Positions 26,658 to 38,100 of a stretch of DNA of 64,000 bases are shown piece by piece. The notes below the pieces were generated by a model, which was not told the DNA's origin, searched no databases, and saw only the letters and a list, made by a program, of their open reading frames with translations. The first letter of the stretch is position 1. Every line of letters begins with the position of its first letter. The DNA comes from JABDKJ01 sp964609215. GTDB lineage: Bacteria > Bacteroidota > Bacteroidia > Flavobacteriales_D > JABDKJ01. Location of the stretch: positions 243,356-307,355 of the forward strand of contig CAZSQZ010000003.1 of the NCBI GenBank assembly GCA_964609215.1. The letters run 5' to 3'. A program made the translations under genes and the position numbers.

Positions 26658-28766
26658 ATGCAAAAGAATACCTACTTACTTATTTTTATTTTTTGTTCAA
26701 TTTCATTTTTTGGACAAACCGATGGTTTGACATATCAAGCTGTAATTTTAGATGATAATGCCTTAGAGCTTCCTGGGCAAGATTTAGCTGAAAACTATCT
26801 CTCCAATGGTGAAATAACTTTAAAGTTTACTATTTACGACCATTTGAATACTATTGTATATCAAGAAATACAACTAACAACTACGGATGTTTTTGGATTA
26901 ATTAATGTGGTCATAGGCCAAGGCGAGCAAATTGGCGGAATAGTTTCATTTAATGAAATTGATTGGGATGGAAACCCAAAAGATTTAGGAGTAGAAATCA
27001 GTTATGAAGCCGACAATTTTCAGGATTTAAGCCGACAAGCACTTTATTTTATTCCCTATGCATTTCACAGAAATATTACCGCAACCGGGACATTAACTGT
27101 GGATGGAGCAACTCTTTTAAATGCTGATTTAACGGTAGTCCAAGATGCAGATTTTATGGGACATTCACAGTTCAACACCATTACCGTATTAAACGAGAGT
27201 GATTTACAAGGAACCCTTGATGTTCAAGGAATAACACATTTGCATTCTGAATTAACTACTGAAGGAGATGCTCATTTCCAAAGTAATTTAAATGTGTTGC
27301 TCAACGCAAATGTAAGTCAAAACTTATCGACAGGCATAGATTTAAGTGTTGGAAACAATGCTTTAATAAACAATGATTTATACGTTGGAAATAATTCATT
27401 ACTAAACGGCCAAGTTCGCATAAGTGCTGACATACCGAATGGTGTTCAAGATAATTTCTATGATCATCCCCTTCAAGTTGATGGAGGAGCTCATGGAATT
27501 GCTATAAAGGTAAATGGAGCAAGCCCAGGTAGAAATACGAATTTCATCACCTTTTTTAATGGCAGCGAGACCCCAGTTGGTAGAATCGAAGGTTTTGCTG
27601 GTTTAGAAGAAATTGCAGAAGGAATTATTGATGCTATTATCGAAGCAGCAGAAGACATTGGAGATGACGTGGATCCTGATGATGAAGATTCTGATGTGCC
27701 CCCTGCTGATTTGCCTCCATCACTAACAAATTCTCTAGTCAATAATTATTATATCGGTGCTATTGATCATCAACTGGATATTTCAAGCGCAACAATAACC
27801 TTTGCTACGAATCTCACAGCATCGCTTGGCTTATGCATAAGTGGAGATTGCGATGATCCAATTTGGGCAGCAGTTGATTTGGTCATTCAAATAGTACAAT
27901 ATGAAATATACCTCATTTACAATGAATTGAACTTGGGTGTTGCATTTGAATCTGGTGGAGCGGATTACGCTGAATGGCTCCAAAAAATAAATGAAAATGA
28001 AATCTTAAATTTTGGTGATGTAGTAGGTGTAAAAGGAGGTATGATTTCCAAAAATATGAGCAATCCTGAAAACTATATGGTCGTCTCCAAAAACCCAACA
28101 GTTATCGGTGCAATGCCAGAGGCAGGATTAGAAGATAATTATGCCAAAATTGCATTTATGGGACAGGTTCCTGTTAAAACAATTGGCACCGTTAATCTTA
28201 GCGACTACATCCTTCCCTCTGGTAACAATGACGGTCTGGCCATAGCAGTTTCTCCTGAAAATATGAAAGCGAATGATTACAAGAGAATCATTGGTGTCGC
28301 ATGGTCAGAATCGAAGGGCGAAGCTTTATTTTCATATATAAATACTGCGGTAGGTTTAAATGCAAATGACATGTCTGGTATGATGGAAAGTATGCAATCC
28401 GTAATGAATGAAATGCAAATCATTCTGGCAGAACTAAAGCCAAATTACACACCGAAACTGTTCGATGTAGATACTGAAACTGGTATAAATCAGGATTTGA
28501 TCACAGTTTCCCCACAAGTAAATGAAATTTTAGCCGCTCAACTGGATCTAAAAGAAAATATGAAGCGAAAAGAGGCCTTTTCAAAAATCAAGAACTATGC
28601 ATTAGAAAACGGTGCGAGATTAAGCCGTTATCCTTATTTAGAGGAGGTGTTGGATAATCCAAATGATAAGGCTTTGGTCGAAAAAATGTCGGTTCATTAT
28701 ATGAACGTTCATCAGGCATTTATTAAGCACGTTAAAAGAATCAAAGAACTGAAAGCAAGGCAATAG
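26658..28766 (+). CDS. tail-spike-like surface protein with Peptidase_G2-like C-terminal region
   Basis: 702 residues with a signal peptide (about 1-19). Residues about 20-140 form a beta-rich domain (DGLTYQAVILDDNALELPG). Residues about 145-265 are short repeats rich in N, L and D (LSVGNNALINNDLYVGNN) like a beta-solenoid stalk. After an acidic linker (DDVDPDDEDSD) there is a conserved region starting GGADYAEWLQKINENE and containing VVGVKGGMISK and AFMGQVPVKTIG, which resembles the autoproteolytic Peptidase_G2 chaperone domain of phage tail spikes. The end (about 560-702) is helical. There is no YPNP sorting domain, so it may be carried to the surface by its operon partners. No other phage gene is nearby. 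Confidence 0.7.
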   Translation: MQKNTYLLIFIFCSISFFGQTDGLTYQAVILDDNALELPGQDLAENYLSNGEITLKFTIYDHLNTIVYQEIQLTTTDVFGLINVVIGQGEQIGGIVSFNEIDWDGNPKDLGVEISYEADNFQDLSRQALYFIPYAFHRNITATGTLTVDGATLLNADLTVVQDADFMGHSQFNTITVLNESDLQGTLDVQGITHLHSELTTEGDAHFQSNLNVLLNANVSQNLSTGIDLSVGNNALINNDLYVGNNSLLNGQVRISADIPNGVQDNFYDHPLQVDGGAHGIAIKVNGASPGRNTNFITFFNGSETPVGRIEGFAGLEEIAEGIIDAIIEAAEDIGDDVDPDDEDSDVPPADLPPSLTNSLVNNYYIGAIDHQLDISSATITFATNLTASLGLCISGDCDDPIWAAVDLVIQIVQYEIYLIYNELNLGVAFESGGADYAEWLQKINENEILNFGDVVGVKGGMISKNMSNPENYMVVSKNPTVIGAMPEAGLEDNYAKIAFMGQVPVKTIGTVNLSDYILPSGNNDGLAIAVSPENMKANDYKRIIGVAWSESKGEALFSYINTAVGLNANDMSGMMESMQSVMNEMQIILAELKPNYTPKLFDVDTETGINQDLITVSPQVNEILAAQLDLKENMKRKEAFSKIKNYALENGARLSRYPYLEEVLDNPNDKALVEKMSVHYMNVHQAFIKHVKRIKELKARQ

Positions 28767-29272
28767 AAGCAAAAAAGCCGGAGAAAATTCAATACAAAAA
28801 TTGTGGCTGAATAGCGTTAGCTGAGAGAATTTAATCCTTTTTATGTGTTTAGCAAGGAAAATTTTGAAGCCAACATTACTGGATAAAATCTTGAAAGAAT
28901 CATGATATCCGCGGCCAGACTCCTTTCTTATGTGATTTTTTTGATTAAATAAAATACGCTCATTTCATTTTTTCTGTTCTTATTTCATGATAAAATCATC
29001 TTTATCTTTTTTAAATTTCGATTTGCTTCCAAAACGTATCTCTTGACAACATATTCAAGGTCAAAAGATGCTATTGCAGTTTTAAAGTTTCTGGCCTGCT
29101 GGGGAAGTAGGATTTAGTATGGACGAGATAGTTTCTCATTGCATATTTACTTTCAATTGCACTTAATCAAACTTTTCAAAAGGCATTACTACTTTAATCA
29201 CTGGACTTTCTAATCGAATTGATGTATATTTGGTACACTAACTCAAAAGGAAACCAACCTATTTATATTATT
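28767..29272 (+). other. 506-bp intergenic region
   Basis: No conserved coding frame or RNA gene was recognised. TATATTTG at 29225-29232 matches the -7 consensus and lies 40 bases before the ATG of the next gene, but there is no TTG at the right distance, so I list it only as a weak promoter candidate. I see no terminator hairpin after the gene ending at 28766. Confidence 0.5.
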
Positions 29273-32200
29273 ATGGCATCAAAGTTCATCTCATTTGTGT
29301 TGTTTATTTTTTTAGCATTCACAGGCATAAGTCAGAATTTGGACTCATTCTTTAAAGTACCTATTCAAAATACAAATGAACTTCCTTATTGGGCTCAACT
29401 TATGTATTCAGAAAACCCAAATGTGGATGCCGTATCCGATGCTTTTGACGATTATTACGCTAGCGAAAAATTCGTAAAGAACACACATACTCAGAATTAT
29501 AAATTTTGGCTAAAAAGTATTGAAGAATATATAAACCTTGAAGGTTTTATTGAAATCCCTGAATCATCACAATGGCTTCAAAGGCAAAACCAATTTAAAA
29601 CCAATAAAATCAATCAAGCAAAGAACCCTAACACATGGTCCTGTATTGGGCCCTTTGAAACTTATAAAAATAATGGTTCTTTAAACACAAGACCTACTCA
29701 AACCAACGTATCTTCTTTGGCAGTTGCTCCATCAAATACCGACATCTTATTTTGCGGAGCAAATTCAGGAGGCGGAGTATTTAAATCAATAGATCATGGG
29801 CTTAATTGGGCCTTAGTGACCTTAAATGAGCCCATTGGAAATGCAATAGACATTAAGATACACCCACTTAACCCAGATATTGTTTATATCTCAGATGGGG
29901 CTAAGATATTTAAGACTGTTGACGGAGGTTCAACTTGGGATTTAATTTTCACAGCTTCTGGTACGGTTGAACAATTTTACATCCATAGGACTCAGCCAAA
30001 TATAGTATTTGCCGCAACAGCATCAGGCTTGCTTAAAAGTGAAGACAACGGAACTTCTTGGACAAATGTATTCAACGAACGATGTTGGGATATTGAAGCG
30101 CACGTTATTGATCCAAATATTCTATTTCTGTCAATAAGCAATAGTGCTCAAAAAAGAGCTGAAATTTATAAATCTCTAGACAATGGAGGTTCATGGAATT
30201 TAATGGATAATGACTGGTATGTACCAACTGTACTTGCAGAAGCGGTAGACCAAGGCTGTAAAATTGGGTTAACACCTGCTGATCCAGATAGGGTCTATGC
30301 AGGTTTAATTGGTGCTAGCAAAGACGGAGATAATGGTTGGATTGGAATCTACTATAGTCTTGATGGCGGAAATTCATGGGTAAATTCAGACGGAATAGAC
30401 GGTGGACCTTATGTTTCTGGAAACGATATGAATACCAACTGGTTTGTTGCTGGTTATAGTTCTGGATATCATCAAGGTTGGTATAACTTCGATTTAGATA
30501 TCTCACATGTTGACCCTGATCGACTTTGGGTGGGAACAATATGGGCCTGCGAATCTGCAAATAGAGGAGCTAATATTGAATATATTAGAGGCACAAGAAA
30601 TCTTGAAATGCATGCTGACATTCAAGATATTGATGTCATTGGAAATGAAATTTGGTATACCTCAGATGGAGGAATAAATTATTCTACCGATGAAATGCAA
30701 ACTGTTGAGATAAGACAAAACGGAATCTCTGCCAGTACATATTGGGGCTTTAGTCAAGGTTGGAATGAAGATACTTGGACTGGCGGAAGATACCACAATG
30801 GAGATGCTGTTTATCATGAAAATTTTGGTTTAGGAAACACCATGTTCTTAGGAGGAGCAGAGACATCAACTGGTTATATAAACCCCTTAAATAATAGAAT
30901 TACCCATTTCTCTGACATTGGAGATAAACTGATACCAGATGCTTTGTATTTATCGAGTACAGGAATACCTAACTTAAGTCTGTATCCAAATGAAGCCTTT
31001 ACAACTTTAAATTCAAGTGAAATAGAATATCATCCCTCCTATTCAAATTATATGTATTTAGGAAAGGATAATATCTTCTATAAGAGTATTAATGGCGGAA
31101 AAAGCTTTGAAGAATTGTTCATTTTCAATGCGAGTGCAAGAGTTTTAGAATTTGAGATTTCACGACAAAATCCGGATGTAATATATTGTTTGGTTCGCGA
31201 AAACAGCATAGGAACAATCTATAAATCTTCAGATGGTGGGTCTTCATTTTCTGCTCTTTCAGCCATTCCTAGTAATAATTTGAGTCGCTTAGACCTTAGC
31301 CTCAACCCTGCAAACTCTAATGAACTATGGGTTTGTAGTCATAATGCAGCAAATGGGCAAAAAGTATATCGCACAATAGATAGTGGTCTGTCTTGGGAAA
31401 ATATGACCACAAATGCTCTTGACGGACATAAGTTATATGACATTCTTTATCAAGCAGGCACAGATGATCTTGTTTATTTAGCAAGCAATTATGCCGTTTT
31501 CTATTGGGACAATTCACTCAACAACTGGACGATGTATAGTGATGGATTGCCATTCTTAACTAGAGCATTGCGTTTTAAGGCCTTTTATCGTGATAGTAAG
31601 CTGCGTTTATCTTCCTCTAGAGGTGTTTGGGAAGCACCTTTTGCAACTCTCTCTCAAGCGCAAGCCGAACCTATGACCGAAAGTAAAACGGTATATTGTA
31701 GCAGGGATACAATTCAATTTGAAGATTATTCATTTCTAGATCATACCAATGCAACTTGGCAATGGTCCATTTCACCATGTCCAGATTATATCAGCTCAAA
31801 TACTGTCCGTAATCCAAAAGTGGTATTTGGGGAAGAAGGCAGTTATAGTGTTACGTTAACGGTGACTGATAATTTAGGAAATACTTCAACAAAGACCAAA
31901 GACCAAATGGTTGAGTTAATAGATTTGTGTGCTCCTGACCCAATTCCAGGTTTAGCTCTGAATTGTTCTAGCGCTCCAGACCATGCCATTATACCTAATT
32001 TGGAAATTTCGCAGACCAATAGTTTGACTATTTCGGCATGGGTAAAACCAAATGGAGAACAACCAATTTATACTGGGATTGTTATGAATGATGGAGATGC
32101 AGCAGGCCTAAACTTTAAAAACAGCAATCAATTGGCTTATCACTGGCCAGGTGGATCTTGGTCATGGAATAGCGGCCTTTTTATTCCTGAAAATGAATGG

Positions 32201-34705
32201 TCACATGTCGCCATTGTCGTAAGCCCTAATGCGGTAAAAGTATATTTGAATGGAATTGAATCTGTTCACAATACCTCACCCTCTCCTGTAGACATAGAGC
32301 AAATGAGAATTGGCAGCTACAAAGGCTGGACAAGTCGAAATTACAATGGACAAATAGATGAAGTTTGTATTTGGGATACTTCATTATCAAAAGAGGAAAT
32401 AAGAGAACTTAGACATCTTACACGCACTGGAGATAATCCATACAGTCAAAATTTAATTGCCTACTACCAATTCAATGTCGATGATGGTTCAAATCAAATT
32501 CTGGATAAAGTAGCTTCAAAGCATGCTAGCCTAAATGGTTCCGCTGAAAAAATTGTTTCAACCGCTCCGTTTGGTGATGGGCAAAGCCATAGACTTGAAA
32601 TCAATGCGGCTGGCAACTATAGTTTTGGAGATACAGAAGTGGACATAGATTTTGGAAACAATCATCCCAATGGAGAAGTGGTCGTTACTAGATTAAATTT
32701 ATTACCAGATAGCTTACCGAATTCCAATCCCACAGCAGGAAATTATTGGATCATCAATAATTATGGAAGCTCTAATTTTGTAAATGTAAATGAACTTTCT
32801 TTAAAACCTTCCAGTGGTGTTGCTTTTGGAAATCCAGTTGAGGCAAACCTATTTCAGAGGCTTGAAAATGAAGATTTGAATAATTGGGCTTTAAAATGCA
32901 CTGCGGATAATTTTAGTGCGGGTAATTATAATTATTCTGAAAATTGTGATTTACAATCCCTTTCTCAATTTTTTATTCAATCAAGTTCATCAAATCCAAT
33001 TCAGAATAATTTTATTGAATTAAGTTCTAGTATCGAAATCTGCGCGAACGACAGTATGTTTCTTGAAAATGCTTTTCAAAATACTGCTGGAATTTATGTT
33101 GATACCGTATTTGTTTCTCAAGGAACGGATTCTATAATTTTTACTACTCTTTCAATTCTCCCAATACATTCTCAAGAAGAAACTATTTCATTATGTTATG
33201 GAGATGATCATACTTTTCCAGATGGCTATACTCTGGAGGATATTCAAAGTTCAGTTTCGCACACTAGTTTCTTTCAAAGTGTGGCCGGATGTGATAGTCT
33301 GATAATAAGTTCTATAGAAATAACAATTATTGACATCTCTACCAGTTCCGATATTGGAATTTTATATTCTAATCAAGAAAATGGGTCCTATCAATGGTTG
33401 AATTGCTCCAATGCCTACTCTGAATTAACTGGAGAATTTTCTTCTTCGATAGATGTTATTTCCAGCGGCACGTATGCTATCGAAATTGAATACAATGGGT
33501 GTATTGATACATCAGAATGTGTTGAGTTTTTAGAATACTTCCCAGATTTCGACTCTGATGATTTTGGTGATAATAGTGCCAATGGCATTTTTAGTGCCTC
33601 TCCTATTAATGGCATGCTTAATAATAACTCAGATTGTAATGATTTAGATGAAACGATAAACCCAAATGCAGTTGAAATTTGTGACGACATAGATAACGAT
33701 TGCAACGGATTGATCGATGATAACCTGATATATACAACCTATTTTCTGGATAATGATAGTGATGGTTTTGGAGATCCAAATCAATCATTGTTATCATGCA
33801 TCCAACCAATGGGTTATGTAACTGACAATTCAGATTGTAACGATTCTGATCCAAATTCCTTTCCCCTAAATGACGAGATCTGTGATGGAATAGACAACAA
33901 TTGCAACGGTCAAATAGATGAGAATCTAGAACAAATCTTCTATGCAGATGCAGATGGTGACGGTTTTGGAGATATAAACGAGAGTATACTCTCTTGCACT
34001 ATGCCAATTGGTTTTGTCGAGAACAATGAGGATTGCAATGACCTTGAACCTTTAATCTTTCCAAATGCAGAAGAAATCTGTGGTGATGAACTAGATAATA
34101 ATTGCAATGGAATTGTTGATGAAGGTTGTGGGGATTGCTTTCCAGGATCCGTATTAGCTCCCAATAGCCTTCAAAATCAATTAGGCTCAAATGGCTATAA
34201 CTTAACTTGGGAACCGATAATTAATTCTGTTGCTTGTCAGATTAATGGTGGTTTGATTAGTGGAAATCAGGTCAATTTAAACATAATTCAAAATGAGCCA
34301 TCGAATCGTCTTGTTCCTCTCTCAATATTGAATCCTGGGTCAACGTATAAATGGCGAATCAGGTGTGCGTGCCAATTGAACCCTAGCATTATTGCAGGTC
34401 CATTTTCAGAATATAACTATTTCACAGTTCCAATTCCTCAAAGTTCTAATAGCTCAAGCGATTCAGATATTTTGGACAGCAAGATTTCATTGCTACCTAA
34501 CCCTGCCTCTGAGTATGTAAGAATTTATTCAAGTTCAGGGAAAATAACGGTCTACTCGATTCTTGGAAAGCATATTATATCCATAGACAAAAATGAAGAT
34601 GTATTTCATCTAGATACTTCAAGCTGGAGTTCCGGCATCTATATTTTGAACTTTGAATCGAACAATGCTAAAAACTTAATAGTCAAAAAATTCATTATTG
34701 AATGA
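29273..34705 (+). CDS. mosaic T9SS surface protein: BNR/sortilin propeller, PKD, LamG, MopE-type metal-binding repeats, type A sorting domain
   Basis: 1810 residues from ATG at 29273; an ORF start 18 codons upstream would spoil the signal peptide MASKFISFVLFIFLAFTGIS. Residues about 115-800 carry BNR/Asp-box units (FKSIDHGLNWALV, YKSSDGGSSF) of a ten-bladed sortilin-like propeller. A PKD domain follows (YSVTLTVTDNLGN, about 815-885), then a LamG/concanavalin domain (about 890-1095). From about 1423 there are three DxDxDGFGD ... DCND ... EICDGIDNNCNG repeats of the MopE/putative metal-binding type, then a 100-residue module shared with the GH9 protein, then the sorting domain. It probably binds polysaccharide or protein at the surface; the substrate is not shown. 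Confidence 0.85.
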   Translation: MASKFISFVLFIFLAFTGISQNLDSFFKVPIQNTNELPYWAQLMYSENPNVDAVSDAFDDYYASEKFVKNTHTQNYKFWLKSIEEYINLEGFIEIPESSQWLQRQNQFKTNKINQAKNPNTWSCIGPFETYKNNGSLNTRPTQTNVSSLAVAPSNTDILFCGANSGGGVFKSIDHGLNWALVTLNEPIGNAIDIKIHPLNPDIVYISDGAKIFKTVDGGSTWDLIFTASGTVEQFYIHRTQPNIVFAATASGLLKSEDNGTSWTNVFNERCWDIEAHVIDPNILFLSISNSAQKRAEIYKSLDNGGSWNLMDNDWYVPTVLAEAVDQGCKIGLTPADPDRVYAGLIGASKDGDNGWIGIYYSLDGGNSWVNSDGIDGGPYVSGNDMNTNWFVAGYSSGYHQGWYNFDLDISHVDPDRLWVGTIWACESANRGANIEYIRGTRNLEMHADIQDIDVIGNEIWYTSDGGINYSTDEMQTVEIRQNGISASTYWGFSQGWNEDTWTGGRYHNGDAVYHENFGLGNTMFLGGAETSTGYINPLNNRITHFSDIGDKLIPDALYLSSTGIPNLSLYPNEAFTTLNSSEIEYHPSYSNYMYLGKDNIFYKSINGGKSFEELFIFNASARVLEFEISRQNPDVIYCLVRENSIGTIYKSSDGGSSFSALSAIPSNNLSRLDLSLNPANSNELWVCSHNAANGQKVYRTIDSGLSWENMTTNALDGHKLYDILYQAGTDDLVYLASNYAVFYWDNSLNNWTMYSDGLPFLTRALRFKAFYRDSKLRLSSSRGVWEAPFATLSQAQAEPMTESKTVYCSRDTIQFEDYSFLDHTNATWQWSISPCPDYISSNTVRNPKVVFGEEGSYSVTLTVTDNLGNTSTKTKDQMVELIDLCAPDPIPGLALNCSSAPDHAIIPNLEISQTNSLTISAWVKPNGEQPIYTGIVMNDGDAAGLNFKNSNQLAYHWPGGSWSWNSGLFIPENEWSHVAIVVSPNAVKVYLNGIESVHNTSPSPVDIEQMRIGSYKGWTSRNYNGQIDEVCIWDTSLSKEEIRELRHLTRTGDNPYSQNLIAYYQFNVDDGSNQILDKVASKHASLNGSAEKIVSTAPFGDGQSHRLEINAAGNYSFGDTEVDIDFGNNHPNGEVVVTRLNLLPDSLPNSNPTAGNYWIINNYGSSNFVNVNELSLKPSSGVAFGNPVEANLFQRLENEDLNNWALKCTADNFSAGNYNYSENCDLQSLSQFFIQSSSSNPIQNNFIELSSSIEICANDSMFLENAFQNTAGIYVDTVFVSQGTDSIIFTTLSILPIHSQEETISLCYGDDHTFPDGYTLEDIQSSVSHTSFFQSVAGCDSLIISSIEITIIDISTSSDIGILYSNQENGSYQWLNCSNAYSELTGEFSSSIDVISSGTYAIEIEYNGCIDTSECVEFLEYFPDFDSDDFGDNSANGIFSASPINGMLNNNSDCNDLDETINPNAVEICDDIDNDCNGLIDDNLIYTTYFLDNDSDGFGDPNQSLLSCIQPMGYVTDNSDCNDSDPNSFPLNDEICDGIDNNCNGQIDENLEQIFYADADGDGFGDINESILSCTMPIGFVENNEDCNDLEPLIFPNAEEICGDELDNNCNGIVDEGCGDCFPGSVLAPNSLQNQLGSNGYNLTWEPIINSVACQINGGLISGNQVNLNIIQNEPSNRLVPLSILNPGSTYKWRIRCACQLNPSIIAGPFSEYNYFTVPIPQSSNSSSDSDILDSKISLLPNPASEYVRIYSSSGKITVYSILGKHIISIDKNEDVFHLDTSSWSSGIYILNFESNNAKNLIVKKFIIE

Positions 34706-35177
34706 GCTAGATTTTCAGATTAAATTAAGCTCTATTTCATTACATACTCTTCACGAGTATTAATTGATTGAAGAAAACCCTTATTAGAATCGACCTATGT
34801 TCATGAAATTAGCGGCTCAGACAAAAAGATAACTTAAAACTGAATTGTTTAATTCTTTCATTTACTTTTATTCAATCTTTCTTTCAGCTTCTAAGCAACA
34901 TCCTTTTCAGAAATTGTTAACCTTCGTTTCCAAGATTATCTTTGCAAAAGCCAACAAAAAAATCATCTCAATCCAAGAATTGTAATTTTAATTGTAATTA
35001 CAAATAATTAAAAAACAGGCACTTAAATATAAATACTTTTAATTTTATTCATATTTTAGTTTGTGATGGTATACCGTTTTATTGAATTTTTTTCAAAAGG
35101 ATATTTATTAGATTCACAGCACTGCAAGTGACAATGGAGAAATCCAAAAGCATTTACAAAACTTAAATTAAAACAGA
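34706..35177 (+). other. 472-bp intergenic region with a long leader
   Basis: It is AT-rich with no coding frame seen. The only clear element is the promoter at 34914-34944. If that promoter is used, the mRNA for the next gene has a leader of about 230 bases, long for this phylum, and could hold regulation that I cannot identify by eye. Confidence 0.5.
34914..34944 (+). promoter_or_regulatory. promoter for the GCTD-repeat protein
   Basis: TTG at 34914-34916, a 20-base spacer, and TATCTTTG at 34937-34944: a full match to the Bacteroidota TTG-N17..23-TAnnTTTG consensus. The next downstream gene starts at 35178. Confidence 0.6.
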
Positions 35178-38100
35178 ATGAGCAAAATTAACACACTAAT
35201 TATAGCAGTATTGCTATTTTTTCCTTTTTCCAATCTGAAAGCGCAGGTCGACAGTTGCGCATTCACACAAGTCAATGTTATATTAACTACTGGACAATGG
35301 GCCAGCGAGATGTCATGGGAGCTTGCGAATAGCTCGGGTGACATAGTAGCTTCTGGAGGAAATTATGCGGATAATTCCACCTATTCATCTCAATACTGTT
35401 TAGACGATGGGTGCTACACCTTAAATCTAAACGATACTTTTGGAGATGGATGGAATGGAGGCACAATTGCAATAGAATATTCCGGTGTTCTGGTCAGTTT
35501 TCCTTTATTCCTTAGTGGAAGTAACGTTTCCTATCCATTTGGGTTAAATGATCCTGATTGCAACAATGTGACACAAATCCCCGGATGTACAGACCAAACG
35601 GCAATTAACTGGAATCCTGTTGCTAATATAGACGATGGTTCATGTATTTACGATTCTATTCTATTTGGATGCACAGACCCAACTGCTATTAACTGGAACC
35701 CTATCGCAAACATTGATGATGGTTCATGCATCTATGACACAGTGCAATTTGGATGTACCGATCCTTTAGCAAATAATTACAATCCCTTAGCAAATATTGA
35801 TGACGGTAGTTGTTCTTATGACCCTGATTCATGCACTTTTAATTCCATAACTGGAATTACTGTATATGGAGGCTTTGCAAACGAAACATCCTGGAGTATT
35901 TCAGATGAAAATGGTTTGGTTGTTTATTCCTCTGCACCTTATGACAATGAAACTACTGTAGTAGATAATATTTGTCTCGAAGATGGATGCTATTTATTTG
36001 AAGCTTTTGACTCTTTTGGGGATGGTTGGAACGGAGCAAATTTCCTTGCAACAGATGAAAATGGAAATGTATTGATTGATTATTCATTGACAAATGGTGA
36101 ATATGGAATTTTCAATTTTTCGGTTAATGATTCGAGCTGTGTAAATGATATTTTGGGCTGCACAGATACTTTAGCTATTAATTTCAATCCATTGGCTACA
36201 ATAGATGATGGAAGTTGCATCTACCCTATTGATACCATTTACGGATGCACGGACCCTATAGCTTTAAACTATGACTTCACCGCAAACGTTGATGATGGTT
36301 CTTGCCTTTATGATTCTATTTCATGCGTTAATTTCTGGGTAGCTGGAGCTCCTGATAGTTTAGAGTTCATTATTAATACCTCAGCTGGGATATTTACCAC
36401 ATATTCTCAAAATGATGGAATGTTCTTTTATGAAATTCCAGCACAAATATTCGATCAGACGATAAGTATTGAATATATAGATTGTTTCGGAAATTCAGTT
36501 TCCATTCAGGCATGGCAAGGCGTTTTTGGAAACTCATGTTACTCTATAGATACCCAATGGTGTCAAGAAATTTTAGGCTGTACAGATTCATTAGCTACTA
36601 ACTACAATCCCTGGGCAAATGTTGACGATGGCTCCTGTATATACCCAATACAATGCGATAGCGGATTGGTTGCTGCAGAACTGTATGTATGTGTCTTCTC
36701 AAATGGTCAGGAAGTAGGAATATCTGTTGTCGGTGATGATGGAAGTATTGTATTTGAGCAAGATGGCTTTCCAAGTGGTGCTATCGAGTATGTTGATATT
36801 TGTTTAGATCCTAACCTTTGCTACACCGTTAACATGTGGAACAACACGAGTCCGTCTGGTTGGTATAATGGTTATTATTGGATAAATACAGATGGCATTC
36901 AAGTAAGTACTGGATCCTTAGATGATGGCTTGTCTGAAGATAGTATGATATTCTCATTAGATGGTTCCTGCGGAGAAATATATGGTTGTACTGATCCCTT
37001 GGCCTTAAATTTTGATTCACTTGCCACAGTTGATGATGGTACGTGTATCTATCCACCAGACTCATGTTCACAGCATGAATTGTTTATTCAAATGCACCTT
37101 ATAAACAATCAATGGCTTCCTATAATTAACTTAAGCAATGACCAAGGAGATAATATTTTTTCAGGAACTTTTTGGGACAACAACTACTCTGACACTTTTT
37201 GTCTTTCTGCTGGATGTTATAACATAGAAGTACCATCCGTAGGTGCCGGTAATACTGGTGAGGTATTGATTGAAGTATATGTTGATGGTATATTGGTAGA
37301 AACAATATATGATACCTCAGGAGACCCTATCAACTATAGTTTTGGAATAGAAACATCGGGTTGTACAAGCCCAATTTTAGGATGTACAGATCCAGATGCT
37401 TCCAATTATAATCCAAATGCAACTATCGATAATGGTTCTTGCCAGTATAATTGCGATGAAGGGCTAGTTTCAGCGGAGCTTTATGTTTGCACCTTCCAAT
37501 CTGGAAATGAGGTAGGTTTCTCACTTATAGATTCAAATGGAAATGAAGTTTTCTATCAAGACGGTTTCTCCAATTTAGAAATTGCCTATTTCGATATATG
37601 TCTCGATCCTAATGAATGTTATACTGCGACCATGTGGAACAATGAAGGGCCATTTGGCTGGCACAATGGTTATTATTGGATAAATGCAATTGGCGTTGAG
37701 CTAAGTGCAGGGTCATTAGAAGAAGGCTCTTCTGAAGAAAGTATGACCTTCTCATTAGATGGTTCATGTGAAGATGATTCCTTATGTGAAGCTTACTTTG
37801 AAGTTCAGTTTATAGACACGCTAAATGGAATCGTTTATATAGAAAATCTTTCAACTGGATCCAACTTAGACTACTTCTGGGATTTTGGCGATGGAAATAC
37901 ATCTACAGACCCTTATCCAGAGCATGAGTATGCTCAAGATGGAACCTATTTAGTTTGCTTAACTATAGGATCCATTAATTCAGACAGTACATTCTGCCAG
38001 GATACTTACTGTGATACCATAGAATATATTTCATTTGGCTTTTTACCAAGTCCATTCTGGATTAATGTTATTCCTGAAGGAACAACTGTGGGAATAGATG

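Noticed and set aside
26658..28766. Prophage tail gene
   Set aside because: The spike-like features are accompanied by a signal peptide, and no other phage gene, integrase or attachment site is nearby.
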